Both the position numbers and the translations under genes were made by a program. A stretch of 64,000 nt of DNA from Prunella strophiata. Its lineage: Eukaryota; Chordata; Aves; Passeriformes; Prunellidae. The DNA lies in the NCBI GenBank assembly GCA_036583965.1, contig JAZBQD010000027.1, positions 21,813,001 to 21,877,000 of the forward strand, in the 5' to 3' direction. Each line of letters begins with the position of its first letter. Within the stretch, counting starts at the first letter, position 1. Below the pieces are notes generated by a model. That model searched no databases. It had not been told where the DNA came from and saw nothing but the letters and a program-made list of their open reading frames with translations. Positions 62,901 to 64,000 of the stretch are shown here, in pieces.

Positions 62901-64000
62901 CTGTGTGCTTGCCACTGTGTGATAGCAGGAGGTGACACTGCTGATTTCAGGCTTTAATACCCAGCTCTGTGGGGCCAGCTTCCAACAGGTGAGTGAAATG
63001 AAGTAAGAATGAGGCTTTTTTCACATTGATAAATCCAGCTGAATTGTGAGCATTCCTGAAAGAGTGCAAGGCTCTGATAAGAGCTTTATCAAGCAGGTAT
63101 TACATCAACTGGCTGCCAGGCTGCCCCCCTGATCAGCTGCTTTTCCTAGCAACAGCACCCAGACAATAAACCCACATCTAGTGAGGGAGCACTTCACTGC
63201 CAGGGGAGGAGCTGTTACAGTAATTCATGCCTGAGACCAGGTGTAAAGAAGGACAACCACACCTCAGGTTCATGTACACAAAGATGCTGGGAGAACTGAG
63301 GATCTTTTAAAGATCCTCTTCAGCTCAAACTTCAGCTCTGCCCATCTGAGAGTCCCTCCATCTTCATAAGCAGCTCACTGGGGAGTCAAGAGAAATAACT
63401 GTTTATAATTAAACACCAACTTGTGAGAAATGTAATTTCCAGATGTGTTTTTAATACAACATGTAATTAACAACATTAACAGGGTTTATTCTGCTCTATA
63501 AGGACTTTGCAGAAAAGCCTTAGTGGGAATGTAGAGGACAGAAATCTTGATCTAGAAAAGAAAAAAAAGCCCATGAATATAATTTCTTTTGTTACAATGA
63601 AACTGAGTTTGCAATTTCTTGGATTAAACTGGGACAGACTTTGAGAGTCTGTCTCTCAAGGATCTAAGAATTCTGAGAGACTTCAAGCATTCACATTTTC
63701 ATCACAGGCAATATTAAAATCCTGGTTAAGAATATTCTTTGTCTTGTACTCACATGAATAAGGACTAATTCCATTTAGGAAATACCATATCTTGATTTAA
63801 AGGGAATTAATTTTAACCATCAAAAGTGGTAGAAGAATATGTCTAATATTGAAAATAAAAGCCAGTCTGCCCATGGAACAGTAACATATGCTGCTGTCCA
63901 TATCTGTGCCCCTCCTCTGAAAGAGGTATGATGGTTTTTCCTGAAGCTATCCTGGGATAATTGTATCTTTGTCCTTTACAGATTCACATATATTTTTATA
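59941..64000. other. AT-rich noncoding stretch, no gene seen
   Basis: Short chance frames only (up to 127 codons at 61257-61640 on -). A/C-rich low-complexity sequence lies at 61630-61710. TCCTAGCAACAG near 63146 is a half X-box but lacks the second half-site. No mobile element, RNA gene or CpG cluster was recognised. Confidence 0.5.

Noticed and set aside
63140..63156. Second X-box (CCTAGCAACAG)
   Set aside because: Only one half-site is present; the partner half-site is absent.

Overview
The window looks like a gene-poor, AT-rich stretch of a vertebrate nuclear chromosome, most likely avian. Both recognisable transposon remnants are CR1 LINE tails: a young-style tail at about 42.26-42.38 kb ending in the CR1 ATTCTGTGATT-type repeat, and an older one at about 13.03-13.10 kb carrying TGGTCTGACCCAG. 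No mammalian SINE or L1 is visible and interspersed repeats are sparse. I recognise no protein-coding gene, tRNA, rRNA, CRISPR array or complete mobile element. Almost all open frames are short and at chance level.

Layout. 0-26.7 kb is AT-rich noncoding DNA with simple repeats, an X-box-like RFX site (3.6 kb), a weak CTCF-like site (10.35 kb), an old CR1 tail and two exon-like segments with good splice signals on the + strand (14.39 and 21.20 kb). 26.7-27.64 kb is a CpG island built around a 22-copy 24-bp minisatellite, with a CTCF-like motif on the - strand at its right edge. 27.6-53.2 kb is again AT-rich, interrupted by a small CpG-rich patch (34.25-34.48 kb), the younger CR1 tail (42.3 kb) and an isolated CpG-dense palindrome (43.13 kb). 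53.3-57.15 kb is the standout region. It holds a CpG island with a possible splice donor, a C-rich tandem array, a near-consensus CTCF motif, then about 2.7 kb of uninterrupted G-rich 7-mer/6-mer array (GGGGAAT, GGGGAAC, GGAGAAT, GGGAAC). Two good splice acceptors and a pair of AATAAA signals follow. 57.2-64 kb is AT-rich with an (AT)n run, a strong - strand splice donor and one unusually long - strand open frame (59.2-59.9 kb).

The G-rich array is the best candidate for something undescribed. Four-G tracts separated by three-base loops run along one strand for 2.7 kb, directly beside an array of opposite skew, with a CTCF motif in the switch zone. Period 7 means any reading frame yields nearly the same heptapeptide, so the four ~950-1,090 aa open frames there are a product of the repeat and not evidence of a protein. 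The two arrays, 26 kb apart, share the core GGGAATG, each sits in a CpG island, and each has a CTCF-like motif on its inward-facing side in divergent orientation. The functional reading (chromatin boundary, R-loop/quadruplex zone, intron of a noncoding transcript) is inference.
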